Assembly (NCBI RefSeq): GCF_045062745.1
Contig: NZ_JBJGED010000010.1
Span: 1 to 64,000, forward strand
Direction of reading: 5' to 3'
Length of the DNA stretch: 64,000 nt
Origin: Paenibacillus_AA sp045062745
GTDB lineage: Bacteria > Bacillota > Bacilli > Paenibacillales > NBRC-103111
Shown: one piece after another, positions 33,568 to 41,917 of the stretch
Numbering within the stretch: position 1 is the stretch's first letter
Layout of the letters: every line of letters starts with the position of its first letter
Translations under genes and position numbers: made by a program
Notes under the pieces: model-generated
What the model saw: only the letters and a program-made list of their open reading frames with translations
Databases searched by the model: none
What the model was told of the DNA's origin: nothing

Positions 33568-34470
33568 TTACTCCGATCCTATGAAATTAATCTCCGGCAT
33601 GCCCTTCAGATCGCTAAGAAACTGCTGCAACGCCGAGCTGAGATAACGGCCGGACTTGTAGATGACGCCCACGGGATGGCTTAGATCGAGTTCGTCCACC
33701 GGAATCATCTTCAGCGTGCCGAGACGCAGCTCGCTCGCGATAGACAGCTTGGAGATAATCGCCGCGCCAAGGTTCAGCTCCACCATCCGCTTGACCTCTT
33801 CGCTGCTCTGCAGCTCCATCACGATATTCGGTTCGATGTTGAACTTGCGGAACACCTGATCGACGAACCGGCGGCCCGCCGTATCCGGCGACAGCATGAT
33901 GAACGGAATGTCGCGAAGCGATTGCACCGTTGTGTGGGGCCGTTTGGCGAGCGGATGATGAGGCGACACGACCAGCTCGAACGAGTCATAATACAGAATC
34001 GACGTCTCGAGATGCGGATTGCGCTCGAATAAATAGCCGATGCCGATATCGATCGTGCCGTTCTCCACGCTCGCCATAATCTGCGTCGAAGTCATGGAAT
34101 GGATCGACGTCTTGATTAGCGGGAACTGATTCTGGAAGTACGACAGCACGCGCGGCAAGATCTGCATCGCGATCGAGGTGGTCGTCCCCAGATGAATATG
34201 GCCCTGCGGCGTCTGATTCAAGTCCGACAACCGCTGCTTCAGGTCTTCGACGATCCGCAGCATTTTCTCGGCATGCTCGAGGAAGACGATGCCGCTGTCG
34301 GTCAAGGTGACGGGCTGGTTGCGGTCGATCAGCACCGTCTTGAACTCGTCTTCCAGGCTTTTGATTTGGGCGGATACGGCGGGCTGAGTCAAGTTCAAGA
34401 GCTCGCCGGCTTTGCGGAAGCTCATCGTTTTGGATATCGTTACGAGGGTCTCCAACTGATTCATATTCAC
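33568..34470 (-). CDS. LysR-family transcriptional regulator
   Basis: A 300-residue full-length LysR protein: helix-turn-helix at 3-60 (MSFRKAGELLNLTQPAVSAQIKSLEDEFKTVLIDR), effector domain at 90-290 (GHIHLGTTTSIAMQILPRVLSYFQNQFPLIKTSI). The effector part resembles CysB/CbbR-type regulators. GTG at 34470, 7 bases after AGGTGGG, is the probable start; ATG at 34464 is possible. Direct and inverted CCCCAAAAAGT motifs lie just upstream (34489-34570) and may be its own operators. Target unknown; the adjacent VOC gene is a candidate. Confidence 0.93.
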   Translation of the reverse strand: MNMNQLETLVTISKTMSFRKAGELLNLTQPAVSAQIKSLEDEFKTVLIDRNQPVTLTDSGIVFLEHAEKMLRIVEDLKQRLSDLNQTPQGHIHLGTTTSIAMQILPRVLSYFQNQFPLIKTSIHSMTSTQIMASVENGTIDIGIGYLFERNPHLETSILYYDSFELVVSPHHPLAKRPHTTVQSLRDIPFIMLSPDTAGRRFVDQVFRKFNIEPNIVMELQSSEEVKRMVELNLGAAIISKLSIASELRLGTLKMIPVDELDLSHPVGVIYKSGRYLSSALQQFLSDLKGMPEINFIGSE

Positions 34471-34488
34471 CCCGAACCCACCTCTTTA

Positions 34489-34570
34489 CCCCAAAAAGTG
34501 ACGTATCTCTTCGATGTGAATTCCGAGTACTTTTCGGGGACCCCGGGATTTTCGCCCCAAAAAGTGACGT
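34489..34570. repeat. Repeated CCCCAAAAAGTGACGT motif in control region
   Basis: Direct copies at 34489-34504 and 34555-34570 are identical over 16 bp and 66 bp apart; an inverted partial copy (ACTTTTCGGGG) is at 34529-34539. They fill the 115-bp gap between the VOC and LysR genes, which suggests regulator sites. Confidence 0.6.
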
Positions 34571-34585
34571 TTCGCTTCCGAATGA

Positions 34586-34972
34586 TCATGCTGGCTGGAA
34601 AAGCTCGATCCGCTCGCCGTCCGGCCCGTAGAAGAAACGGTAGCGGGCACCGTTCGGCAGAGTCGTCGGCTCGTCTTCCAGGAACTGCACGTCAAGTGCG
34701 GCTATACGTGCGGTCTCCGCATCGAGATCGTCTACCGTGAACGCGATGTGGTGCACACGGGCTTCGTCCGCGAGCGGATTCGGGTAATTCGCGATCAGCT
34801 CCAGCTGCGTCTCTTGGGCGCCCGGCGCGCCGAGGAACGCCAGTTCGATGACGCCGTTCGTGTGGGTCAGCTTCCCCAGCAGTTCCAGACCTACTACGGT
34901 TTCATAAAAGGCGATGGACCGCTCCATATTCGTCACCATTACGCCTACATGCTCTAGCTTTCTCACTGCCAT
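34586..34972 (-). CDS. VOC-family (glyoxalase/dioxygenase-like) protein
   Basis: A 128-residue protein with the paired beta-alpha-beta-beta-beta modules of the vicinal oxygen chelate superfamily: KLEHVGVMVTNMERSIAFYETVVGLELL at the N-terminus and VHHIAFTVDDLDAETARIAALDVQFLEDEPT, then YRFFYGPDGERIELFQP. Metal ligands H8, E-type residue in TQLELI, H in VHHIAF and E in GERIELF are in the usual places. It could be a lactoylglutathione lyase-like or resistance protein; substrate cannot be told. It lies upstream of the LysR gene on the same strand. Confidence 0.88.
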   Translation of the reverse strand: MAVRKLEHVGVMVTNMERSIAFYETVVGLELLGKLTHTNGVIELAFLGAPGAQETQLELIANYPNPLADEARVHHIAFTVDDLDAETARIAALDVQFLEDEPTTLPNGARYRFFYGPDGERIELFQPA

Positions 34973-35093
34973 GGGATCTCATCCTTTTCTTTACATTAAA
35001 ATGGTTTGTATTGCGGGGCTAACGAAATTTTCTCTCCCATATTGTATCGCTAAGTGGTGTCAGGGGGAAGCGTTAGTTCCATTAAAGCGGGGC

Positions 35094-35121
35094 TTGTCGG
35101 CTTGGTTGACCATGCTATACT
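35094..35121 (+). promoter_or_regulatory. Promoter of Uma2 gene
   Basis: TTGTCG (35094-35099), 16-bp spacer, and TGC-extended TATACT (35116-35121). The predicted start (about 35128) supports the GTG at 35163 as translation start. Confidence 0.6.
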
Positions 35122-35162
35122 GGAAGAAGGACGTACAATGGATGAGAAAGGGAGGCGAACCG

Positions 35163-35750
35163 GTGAGCGGCAGCGAGAAGAAAATTTCGAAGAAGCCTGG
35201 TATGGTGAAGGAGCAGTCGGAGTCCTATTTGATTCCGGAACGGTATGAGATCATTAACGGGGTACGGTACGATTTTCTGTCCTCGCCGAAGGTGGTACAC
35301 CAGATGATCGTCGGAAACATGTATGCCTCGTTTCACTTTTCGTGCCGGGCGGAGGGCGTAATCTTGCTAGCGCCTATGGACGTGCACTTCGACGAGACGG
35401 GGGACAATATCGCCCAACCTGACTTGATCTACATTACCAATGCGAATCGGGCCATCATCCGCGACGGCTACGTGTTCGGGACCCCGGATCTGTTAGTGGA
35501 AGTGCTCTCTGGCAGCACAGCGCGCAAGGACAAGACGGTCAAGCTCGATATGTACGCCCGCTTCGGCGTGCCGGAGTATTGGATCGTCGATCCGGTCTAC
35601 CGGACGGTGGATCAGCTGGTGCTCGTGGAGGGACAATACGGGAAATTGACGGTGAAAACCGAAGACGATGTGCTGCACTCGCAGCTATATCCATGCATGT
35701 CCATCGCGCTGAAGGATGTCTTCCCTCCGGAAGACAGTGAATATATATAA
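35163..35750 (+). CDS. Uma2-family (DUF820) putative endonuclease
   Basis: A 195-residue protein of the Uma2 family, which has a PD-(D/E)XK nuclease fold. YEIINGVRYDFLSSPKVVHQMIVGNMY opens the domain; active-site candidates are D in QPDLIYI, E in PDLLVEVLS and K in TARKDKTVKLDMYARFGVPEYWIVDP. Length is typical. GTG at 35163 follows AAAGGGAGG at 5 bases. Biological role of Uma2 proteins is unclear; they are often in multicopy in cyanobacteria and Firmicutes and have been linked to mobile DNA. Confidence 0.87.
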   Translation: MSGSEKKISKKPGMVKEQSESYLIPERYEIINGVRYDFLSSPKVVHQMIVGNMYASFHFSCRAEGVILLAPMDVHFDETGDNIAQPDLIYITNANRAIIRDGYVFGTPDLLVEVLSGSTARKDKTVKLDMYARFGVPEYWIVDPVYRTVDQLVLVEGQYGKLTVKTEDDVLHSQLYPCMSIALKDVFPPEDSEYI

Positions 35751-35755
35751 ATAAA

Positions 35756-35806
35756 GCCCCCTCGACCGTCATAGGCGCAATGCCAACAACGGTTTGAGGG
35801 GGTTAT
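35756..35806 (+). terminator. Terminator after Uma2 gene
   Basis: CCCCCTC (35758-35764) pairs with GAGGGGG (35797-35803), with inner ACCG/CGGT pairing, followed by TTATT. It lies before the convergent histidine kinase gene. Confidence 0.65.
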
Positions 35807-35832
35807 TGGCGCTCTGGGAAGCGGTCGCCGCT

Positions 35833-37407
35833 CTAAATGGCCTTCAGCTTCACCCAGAATCGAATGTCCTCGCCTTCGCACTCGGCCCAGATGGAGCCGC
35901 CGTGCAAGTCGATGATGCTCTTCGCGATCGCAAGCCCCAGCCCCGAGCCTCCGGTTTCCGATGTGCGCGAGGTGTCGAGGCGGTAGAACCGCTCGAACAA
36001 CCGTGCAAGCTCGGATTGAGGGATCGGCGTCCCCCGGTTGCTGATGCAGACGAACGTATAGCCTTTGTCGCGGAACAGGACGACCTTGATCTGCCCCGGC
36101 TTGTAGCTGTAATTGACGGCATTGGTCAGCAAGTTGTCGAACACCCGGATCATCTTGTCCGGGTCCAGCTCGACCCAGATCCGATCGGCAGGCAGAATGC
36201 ACGATAAGGTTAGTCCGCTCGCCTCGGCGCGTGTCACATGTTCCTCGACCAGCTGGCCGAGCAGCTCGTTCAGGCACACCTTCTCCGGGTTCAAGTAATC
36301 GCCGCGGTTCGACAGCTTCGTGTACTCGAACAGGTCGTCGATAAGCCCTTTCAGCTTCTCCGCCTTGGAGAAAGCGATGCTTACATACGAATCGGCCTGC
36401 TGCTCGTTCTCGTAGTTCCGGTCCTTGATCAGCCGGAGGTAGCCCATGATGAGCGTGAGCGGCGTACGCAAATCATGCGACACGTTCGTGATCAGCTCGG
36501 TCTTCGTCTTCTCGGCGAGCCGCTCTTCCTCGATCGTGCGCTGCAGCTCCGACGTCATGTCGTTGATGCGCTCCGCGAGCGTGCCCAGCTCGTCTTGGCC
36601 TTTCTTGGAGAAGCGGAAGGCAAGATTGCCCCGCGAGATTTCCATAATGCCGCCGGCGAGCTCCTCGATATACTTCATTTTGCGCTTGGTGAGGAGGAAG
36701 AACATGACGATAAAGACAACGAGCCCGACGAAGATGGGCATCGGGCCATCCTGCTTGTAGTAGCGGATCTCCGGCTCCGGCATCCCGGATACGATCAAGT
36801 AGGCCCGGGTATTGTTTTTGAGAGTAAGCGGATAAAAGGATACATATTCCTGATTGCGGTACCGGGTGTCGTTCAGCCGGTTGCCCATGGCGTTGCGGAT
36901 AATGCCGTGCAGATCGACCTGACTCTCCGAGGCGTTCGACGTCTTGAACAGCACCTTGCCGTCCAAGTCCACGATCAGCGTCTTCATGCCGTTCCAACGG
37001 TCCTGCTCGATGATCCGGGCGATCGTCTGCTCATACGACTCCGGCGCATTCGGGGCATTCGGAGGGTTCGGAACGTTTGGTACGTTCGGAACGCTTGTTG
37101 CATTTCCGTTCCGCTTCGCCACGGCCGTTTCGTTCTCGAGCTGATACAAGAGCGACCGCGTCTGCCGATCGATCTGAGCGATCCCTCCGTCGTACTCGAT
37201 GGAGGACGATTTGTTCACATTCGCGAAGAACGGGGCGGTGACGGCGCTGGCGATACTGGCCACTCCGAGACAGATGCCGAAGGCCAGAATGAGCTGAAGC
37301 CGGATGCTCGTCTCCAAGTGGCGGCGGACCATCGCAATGACGTCCCTCACGAAGCCGAATACGAGCGCCGGCCAATAAAAGGGATTGAAGATCGACCTAT
37401 TTTTCAA
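35833..37407 (-). CDS. Sensor histidine kinase (HAMP, HisKA, HATPase)
   Basis: A 524-residue membrane kinase. Helix 1 (about 38-60), extracellular sensor (60-225) that contains a short Asn-Pro repeat (VPNVPNVPNPPNAPNAP, about 107-123), helix 2 (FVGLVVFIVMFFLL), HAMP, then the phospho-acceptor region NVSHDLRTPLTLIMGYLRLI, N box DNLLTNAVNYSYKPGQ and GSGLGLAIAKSIIDLHGGSIWAE. It overlaps the response regulator gene by 11 bp on the same strand, so the two are translated together and form a two-component system. The signal is unknown. Confidence 0.94.
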   Translation of the reverse strand: MKNRSIFNPFYWPALVFGFVRDVIAMVRRHLETSIRLQLILAFGICLGVASIASAVTAPFFANVNKSSSIEYDGGIAQIDRQTRSLLYQLENETAVAKRNGNATSVPNVPNVPNPPNAPNAPESYEQTIARIIEQDRWNGMKTLIVDLDGKVLFKTSNASESQVDLHGIIRNAMGNRLNDTRYRNQEYVSFYPLTLKNNTRAYLIVSGMPEPEIRYYKQDGPMPIFVGLVVFIVMFFLLTKRKMKYIEELAGGIMEISRGNLAFRFSKKGQDELGTLAERINDMTSELQRTIEEERLAEKTKTELITNVSHDLRTPLTLIMGYLRLIKDRNYENEQQADSYVSIAFSKAEKLKGLIDDLFEYTKLSNRGDYLNPEKVCLNELLGQLVEEHVTRAEASGLTLSCILPADRIWVELDPDKMIRVFDNLLTNAVNYSYKPGQIKVVLFRDKGYTFVCISNRGTPIPQSELARLFERFYRLDTSRTSETGGSGLGLAIAKSIIDLHGGSIWAECEGEDIRFWVKLKAI

Positions 37408-38092
37408 TTTTATACCCTACTCCCCATACGGTTTTAATGTATTTCGGCTGTCTGGGCGTGTCCTCCAGCTTTTCCCGGATTTTGCGGATGTGAACCATGA
37501 CGGTATTGTCCGATTCGTAAAACGCTTCGTTCCAGACCGATTCATAGATCCGCTGAATGCTGAAGACGAGGCCGCGATTGCGGGCGAGCAGCTCGAGGAT
37601 GGCGAATTCGCGCGGAGTGAGCTTCACTTCCCGTCCGTCGACATGCACCTCGTGCGTCGAAGTGTTGATCGTCAGATCGTCGATCTCGATTACGTCCTCG
37701 GGCGGAGCGGCGGCTACGTTCAAGCGTTTGTAGCGTCTTAGCTGCGATTTGACCCGGGCGATGAGCTCGAGCGGATTGAACGGCTTCGTCACATAATCGT
37801 CCGCCCCGGAGCTCAGGCCGAAAATTTTGTCCATGTCCTGGGACTTGGCGGACAGCATAATGATCGGCATGTGCTGCTCCTCGCGAATTTTGAGGCAAGC
37901 TTGAATGCCGTCCATGCGGGGCATCATGATGTCGAGGATGATGAGGTCCACGGTCTTATGCCTCAGCACCTCCAGCGCTTCCAGGCCGTTCGAGGCCAAC
38001 AGGAGGGAGTAGCCTTCGTTTTTCAAATAAATCTCCAGCAGTTCCAAAATCTCTTTCTCGTCGTCCACGAGGAGTATCGTCTCGCCGGCCAT
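37397..38092 (-). CDS. OmpR/PhoB-family response regulator
   Basis: A 231-residue regulator. The receiver domain has D10/D11, phospho-acceptor D54 (ILDIMMPRMDG), Ser in MLSAK and Lys in DDYVTKPF. The C-terminal winged helix (130-230) has LTPREFAILELLARNRGLVFS and HIRKIREKLEDTPRQPKYIKTVWGVGYKIE. It is first in a two-gene operon with the kinase. Three TTAAGAT motifs, two of them 11 bp apart, sit upstream of its -10 box and look like its own binding sites. Confidence 0.95.
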   Translation of the reverse strand: MAGETILLVDDEKEILELLEIYLKNEGYSLLLASNGLEALEVLRHKTVDLIILDIMMPRMDGIQACLKIREEQHMPIIMLSAKSQDMDKIFGLSSGADDYVTKPFNPLELIARVKSQLRRYKRLNVAAAPPEDVIEIDDLTINTSTHEVHVDGREVKLTPREFAILELLARNRGLVFSIQRIYESVWNEAFYESDNTVMVHIRKIREKLEDTPRQPKYIKTVWGVGYKIEK

Positions 38093-38128
38093 GGTGGCTC
38101 CTTTCCTGGTTCGTAATCTCTATTGCCT

Positions 38129-38183
38129 AGTATAGGCGGAAAATCTTAATAATGCTTGAACGGCGATCTTAAAAATATCTTAA
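38129..38183 (-). promoter_or_regulatory. Promoter with tandem TTAAGAT sites, likely autoregulatory
   Basis: On the minus strand TTAAGAT occurs at 38183-38177, 38172-38166 (11 bp apart) and 38149-38143, upstream of a TATACT -10 box (38134-38129). There is no good -35 box. The 11-bp direct repeat is the classic layout for OmpR/PhoB-type regulators, so the regulator encoded downstream probably activates its own operon. Confidence 0.55.
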
Positions 38184-38366
38184 TAGCATGGAGCGGCCCA
38201 CGGCCCATGTCAGACGAAATAGGACGAAAATAAGCCTTTGGGCCTATATCCCTGACAGGCAATGCGCGAAGGAACCCGTATACATGACTTTCAAACTCGA
38301 GTATAATGAATAAAATGGCAAATGGCACGAGTAACATAGGGAAACTTGTCGAAAAGGGGAAGTCGC

Positions 38367-38825
38367 GTGAAAGCCGAATACATCAATCCTTTTTTGGAAT
38401 CCGCCAGAATCGTATTGGAGCAGCTCATCCAGGTTCGGCCGACTACGGGACAGCTGGGGATCAAGGACGTCAAGTTCGTGGAGAAGTACATCTGGATCCA
38501 GATCGGGATGACCGGACAGATGCAGGGGGATATCGTATTCGGGCTTCATGAAGAGGTGGCCCTGAAGCTCGTCTCGGCGATGATGGGCGGCTATACGATC
38601 ACCGAGATGGACGAATTGACGAAGAGCGCGATCTCCGAGCTCGGCAATATGATCAGCGGCAATGCGAGCACGATTTTGTACAACCAGGGCGTACGCGTCG
38701 ACATCACGCCGCCGAAGCTCGTCGAATCGATCCACGCTGCCGGTTTCACGCCGAAGAAGGCGCTCACGATCCCGCTTATTATGGAACAGATCGGCGAGTT
38801 GAACATTCAAGTGCTGATTACATAG
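38367..38825 (+). CDS. cheX: CheX-like chemotaxis phosphatase domain protein
   Basis: A 152-residue protein that matches CheX over its length: YINPFLESARIVLEQLIQV near the start, VKFVEKYIWIQIGMTGQMQGDIVFGL, and the phosphatase helix ELTKSAISELGNMISGNASTILYNQGV with the conserved E and N pair. CheX dephosphorylates CheY-P in chemotaxis. No flagellar or chemotaxis genes are near; the CheA-like/CheY-STAS pair at 11.2-15.1 kb is the only candidate partner in the window. The start is GTG at 38367; an earlier in-frame TTG has no ribosome site. Confidence 0.9.
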   Translation: MKAEYINPFLESARIVLEQLIQVRPTTGQLGIKDVKFVEKYIWIQIGMTGQMQGDIVFGLHEEVALKLVSAMMGGYTITEMDELTKSAISELGNMISGNASTILYNQGVRVDITPPKLVESIHAAGFTPKKALTIPLIMEQIGELNIQVLIT

Positions 38826-38841
38826 GGTACGGATGAACGCT

Positions 38842-38875
38842 AGAACCCCGCTCCTTTCGCTAGGAGGGGGTTCTT
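38842..38875. terminator. Terminator between cheX and DUF2269 gene
   Basis: AGAACCCC-G-CTCCT pairs with AGGAG-GGGG-TTCT around TTCGCT, then TTGTG. It separates convergent genes. Confidence 0.65.
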
Positions 38876-38887
38876 TGTGTTTCCCGC

Positions 38888-39349
38888 TCAGAAGCCTTTG
38901 GTGACCATCAAATACAGGATGGCTAGCGGCAGTAAAGTGGCGGCGATGCCGAACCCATTCCACAACCGAGTAGCCTTGCGGTAGGCTTCCGGCAATCCCC
39001 CGCTCGCGGCGGCGGGGGAGCTGTGGCGGATCATGGCGCGCTGCAGCGGAATGAGAATCGCGAGCCACACGACCCCCGTCACGGCGAACAGGATCAGCGA
39101 CAACGTGAGCCAGTTGAACCCTTCGGACAGAGCGCCCTCGCGAGCCGCCATCAGAATGCCCGACACGATGATCAGGATTAGTCCGGGCAGCGTGAACACC
39201 ACGTCGGCCAACATAAGATTTTTGTTCGTGCTATGGATGATGCCGACGTCGGATTGCAGATCCGCCCGAACCTTCCAGAACGCCGCGGTGACAATATTGC
39301 CGAGGAACAGAACGGCACCGATCAAATGAAGCAGCAGCAATAAGCTCAT
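38888..39349 (-). CDS. DUF2269-family membrane protein
   Basis: A 153-residue protein with four hydrophobic segments. LLLLHLIGAVLFLGNIVTAAFWKVRAD, VFTLPGLILIIVSGILMA, and a C-terminal helix (GIAATLLPLAILYLMV) match DUF2269, small integral membrane proteins of unknown function with a His in the first helix. GGGGGAG precedes the ATG at 39349, whose ATGA overlaps the stop of the upstream TetR gene, so the two are translationally coupled and the TetR protein likely controls the pair. Confidence 0.82.
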   Translation of the reverse strand: MSLLLLLHLIGAVLFLGNIVTAAFWKVRADLQSDVGIIHSTNKNLMLADVVFTLPGLILIIVSGILMAAREGALSEGFNWLTLSLILFAVTGVVWLAILIPLQRAMIRHSSPAAASGGLPEAYRKATRLWNGFGIAATLLPLAILYLMVTKGF

Positions 39350-39957
39350 TGGATCTCCCCCTTGGAAGAATGCTGTAAAATGGCGGTCATGAAGGCGGAC
39401 AAGTCCCGTGCCGTGAACGTATCGCCCGGTTCGGAAACGGTGGAACGGACTCGGAGTCCGAGCGACAGCAGGACGAACAGTTCGGACGTCTTCGCCGTAT
39501 CGACCGATTCCGGGATGACGCCATGCCGCTGACCGGCCGCGATCCAATTGCGGGACAGCGTCACCGCACGGTCATAGAACCGGTGAAGCACCTCCGCAAC
39601 GGCAGGGTTGTCTTCCTTCCCGATCAGGTAGACGAATACCTTGTTCGTGACGTCCTGCGGATTCTCCAGGGCAGTCAAGCTCCGCGCGATCGCCTGCATC
39701 GGACCGTCGAACGTCTTGGGCTCCCGCTTCACCTGATCGTTGAAGAGCTCATTCGTCTCCTCCAGACTCTCCTGCAGCACCCAGGCGAAAATCTCGTCTT
39801 TGTTCTTCACATAATGGAAGATGGCTCCCTTGGACAAGCCGGATTCGTTCATAATATCCTGCATCGTAATCGCATGGCAGCCTTTCTCCCGTATCAGAGA
39901 TTTGGTCGCGTTCAGCAGCTGGCGGGTCGTTTGTTCGCGGCGTTCTTCGTTTTTCAT
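39346..39957 (-). CDS. TetR/AcrR-family transcriptional regulator
   Basis: A 203-residue repressor. Helix-turn-helix at 8-55 (QTTRQLLNATKSLIREKGCHAITMQDIMNESGLSKGAIFHYVKNKDEIFAWVL) is classic TetR; the rest is a helical ligand-binding domain with no tell-tale motif. It is the first gene of a two-gene unit with the DUF2269 membrane protein. The ligand is unknown. The divergent SDR gene starts 190 bp away and could share control. Confidence 0.93.
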   Translation of the reverse strand: MKNEERREQTTRQLLNATKSLIREKGCHAITMQDIMNESGLSKGAIFHYVKNKDEIFAWVLQESLEETNELFNDQVKREPKTFDGPMQAIARSLTALENPQDVTNKVFVYLIGKEDNPAVAEVLHRFYDRAVTLSRNWIAAGQRHGVIPESVDTAKTSELFVLLSLGLRVRSTVSEPGDTFTARDLSAFMTAILQHSSKGEIQ

Positions 39958-40146
39958 CCTTCTTCACCGGCTTTCAAGATTTGTTGATTGGGTTTATTGT
40001 AGCATATCGTTTGTTAAAAACCAACCATCTGTTTGTTTTTATTTTGGGGGATGCTCGTGGGCGCATCGGAGCGTTTGTGATATGCTGGTACCAAGCAGGA
40101 ATTTCGGATTAGACCGGTTCCGATTCACTTGGAGGTAGAACGAAGC

Positions 40147-40923
40147 ATGATCGAAGGAAAAGTAATCGCGATTACGGGCGCCTCGAGCGGAATCGGAGCG
40201 GAGATCGCGGTCGAGCTGGCGCACCGCGGGGCCGTGCTCGCGTTGTTCGGGCGCAACCCCGACGGATTGAGGACGACCGCGGCGAGACTGGGAAGTGCTA
40301 CGCATCGGCAGTACGTGCTGGACGTCACGTCGGACGAGCAGGTGCGGCAGGCGGTGGAGCAGGTCGTTGCCGACTTCGGCCGGATCGACGTCTGGATCAA
40401 TAACGCCGGCTTCGGCCGATTCGCTCGGATGCTGGATACGCCGATCGAAGACTTCGCGAGTATGATGAACGCGAACTACATGGGTGTCGTGCGCTGCACG
40501 AAAGCCGTGCTGCCGCATATGCTCCTGGCCCGCAGCGGGCAAATCGTGAATGTCGCTTCGATCGCCGGCAAGATCGGTTCGTCGAAGGCGACGGCATACG
40601 CGGCGTCGAAGCATGCGGTGCTCGGCTTCACGAACAGCCTGCGGCAGGAGCTGGCGGGAACGGGGGTCATGATTACGGCCGTGAACCCAGGTCCGATCGA
40701 TACGCCGTTCTTAGCGAAGGCCGATCCGTCGGGCCATTACGTCCGGAACATCGCCACTTACTTGCTTAAGCCGCAGCAGGTTGCACGCGCGGTTGCCGGG
40801 GCGATCGAGCGGCGCCGCTCCCATGTGGACTTGCCGTGGATCATGGGCTTCGGCGCCAAGCTGTTCGCCCTGTTCCCGGGGCTGTTCGAACGTATAGCCG
40901 GCGGGCTGTTGAACAAGAAGTAA
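40147..40923 (+). CDS. Short-chain dehydrogenase/reductase
   Basis: A 258-residue NAD(P)-dependent oxidoreductase. The cofactor motif is ITGASSGIGAEIA (residues 8-20), WINNAGFGRF is the NNAG motif, and the active site is S (IVNVASIAGKIGS) with YAASK (Y-x-x-x-K). The C-terminus is hydrophobic (GFGAKLFALFPGLFERIAGGLL), similar to the YqjQ/DltE branch. TGGAGGT lies 10 bases before the ATG. Substrate unknown. A TATGCT -10 box lies upstream (about 40081). Confidence 0.92.
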   Translation: MIEGKVIAITGASSGIGAEIAVELAHRGAVLALFGRNPDGLRTTAARLGSATHRQYVLDVTSDEQVRQAVEQVVADFGRIDVWINNAGFGRFARMLDTPIEDFASMMNANYMGVVRCTKAVLPHMLLARSGQIVNVASIAGKIGSSKATAYAASKHAVLGFTNSLRQELAGTGVMITAVNPGPIDTPFLAKADPSGHYVRNIATYLLKPQQVARAVAGAIERRRSHVDLPWIMGFGAKLFALFPGLFERIAGGLLNKK

Positions 40924-40987
40924 GGGCGTATGGACAGGATACATCGGTTATGATGAAAGATTCATACAAAAGGGAGAGGGATTGGTA

Positions 40988-41887
40988 ATGCGATTCGGAT
41001 CGGTAGAAGCCGGGGGCACGAAATTCGTTTGCGGGATTGGCAATGAACGGGGGCAAGTACTGTCCCGAACGGAATTTCCTACTACTCAGCCGGAGGAGAC
41101 GCTCGCGCGCGTCATTGAGTTCTTCGACGGAGAGCAGCTCGACGCGATCGGCATCGGCTCGTTCGGGCCGATCGACCCGAACCCGGCGAGCCCGACATAC
41201 GGCTACGTCACGACGACGCCGAAGCCGGGATGGGCGCAGTACGACGTGCTCGGCCGGCTGAAGGAGGCGTTCGTCTGTCCCATCGGCTGGGATACGGACG
41301 TGAACGCGGCGGCGCTCGGGGAAGCGACTTGGGGCGCGGCCCAAGGCTTGAGCAGCTGTCTGTATGTGACGATCGGCACCGGCATCGGCGGCGGCGTCCT
41401 CGTCGAGGGCAAGCTGGTGCACGGGTTGGTGCACCCGGAGATGGGGCACATTCCCGTGAAACGGCACCCGAGCGATCCATTCGCCGGCAGCTGTCCGTAT
41501 CATTCGGACTGCCTGGAGGGCATGTCCGCCGGCCCGGCGATCGAGAAGCGCTGGGGCCGGAAGGGCCATGAGCTGGCGACGGACGATCGCGTGTGGGAGC
41601 TGGAGGCGTACTATCTCGCGCAGGCCGTCGTACACGGCATTCTCTTCCTGTCGCCGCAGCGGATCGTATTAGGCGGCGGCGTCATGAAGCAGCGGCAGCT
41701 GTTCCCGTTAATTCACGCGCAAGTGAAAGCGATGCTGAACGGATACGTGCAGAGCGAGTGGATCACGGAGCGGATCGACGCGTACATCGTGCCGCCGGGG
41801 CTTGGGGACAACGCCGGCCTGTGCGGCGGCTTGGCGCTGGCGCAGGCGGCCTGGGAGCGTGCCCAGGCGCAAGTGCAGCGTGTGTGA
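40988..41887 (+). CDS. ROK-family fructokinase
   Basis: A 299-residue sugar kinase that phosphorylates fructose (or mannose) with ATP. ATP-site motif EAGGTKFVCGIG at 8-19, DxNxAALGE-type WDTDVNAAALGEATWGAA, and the zinc-binding CxCGxxGCLE-like ROK motif here as GSCPYHSDCLEGMSAGPAIEKRWG after HPEMGHIPVKRHP. This variant of the zinc motif is that of ScrK/GmuE/YdhR fructokinases. ATG at 40988, 9 bases after GGGAGAGGG, is preferred over an upstream TTG. It is the first of two genes; DinB follows 30 bp later. Confidence 0.92.
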   Translation: MRFGSVEAGGTKFVCGIGNERGQVLSRTEFPTTQPEETLARVIEFFDGEQLDAIGIGSFGPIDPNPASPTYGYVTTTPKPGWAQYDVLGRLKEAFVCPIGWDTDVNAAALGEATWGAAQGLSSCLYVTIGTGIGGGVLVEGKLVHGLVHPEMGHIPVKRHPSDPFAGSCPYHSDCLEGMSAGPAIEKRWGRKGHELATDDRVWELEAYYLAQAVVHGILFLSPQRIVLGGGVMKQRQLFPLIHAQVKAMLNGYVQSEWITERIDAYIVPPGLGDNAGLCGGLALAQAAWERAQAQVQRV

Positions 41888-41917
41888 ACGTGTACGTATC
41901 GAGAAGGAGGAACTACG

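Noticed and set aside
36238..37437. 399-codon plus-strand frame
   Set aside because: Antisense to the histidine kinase, no motif or ribosome site.
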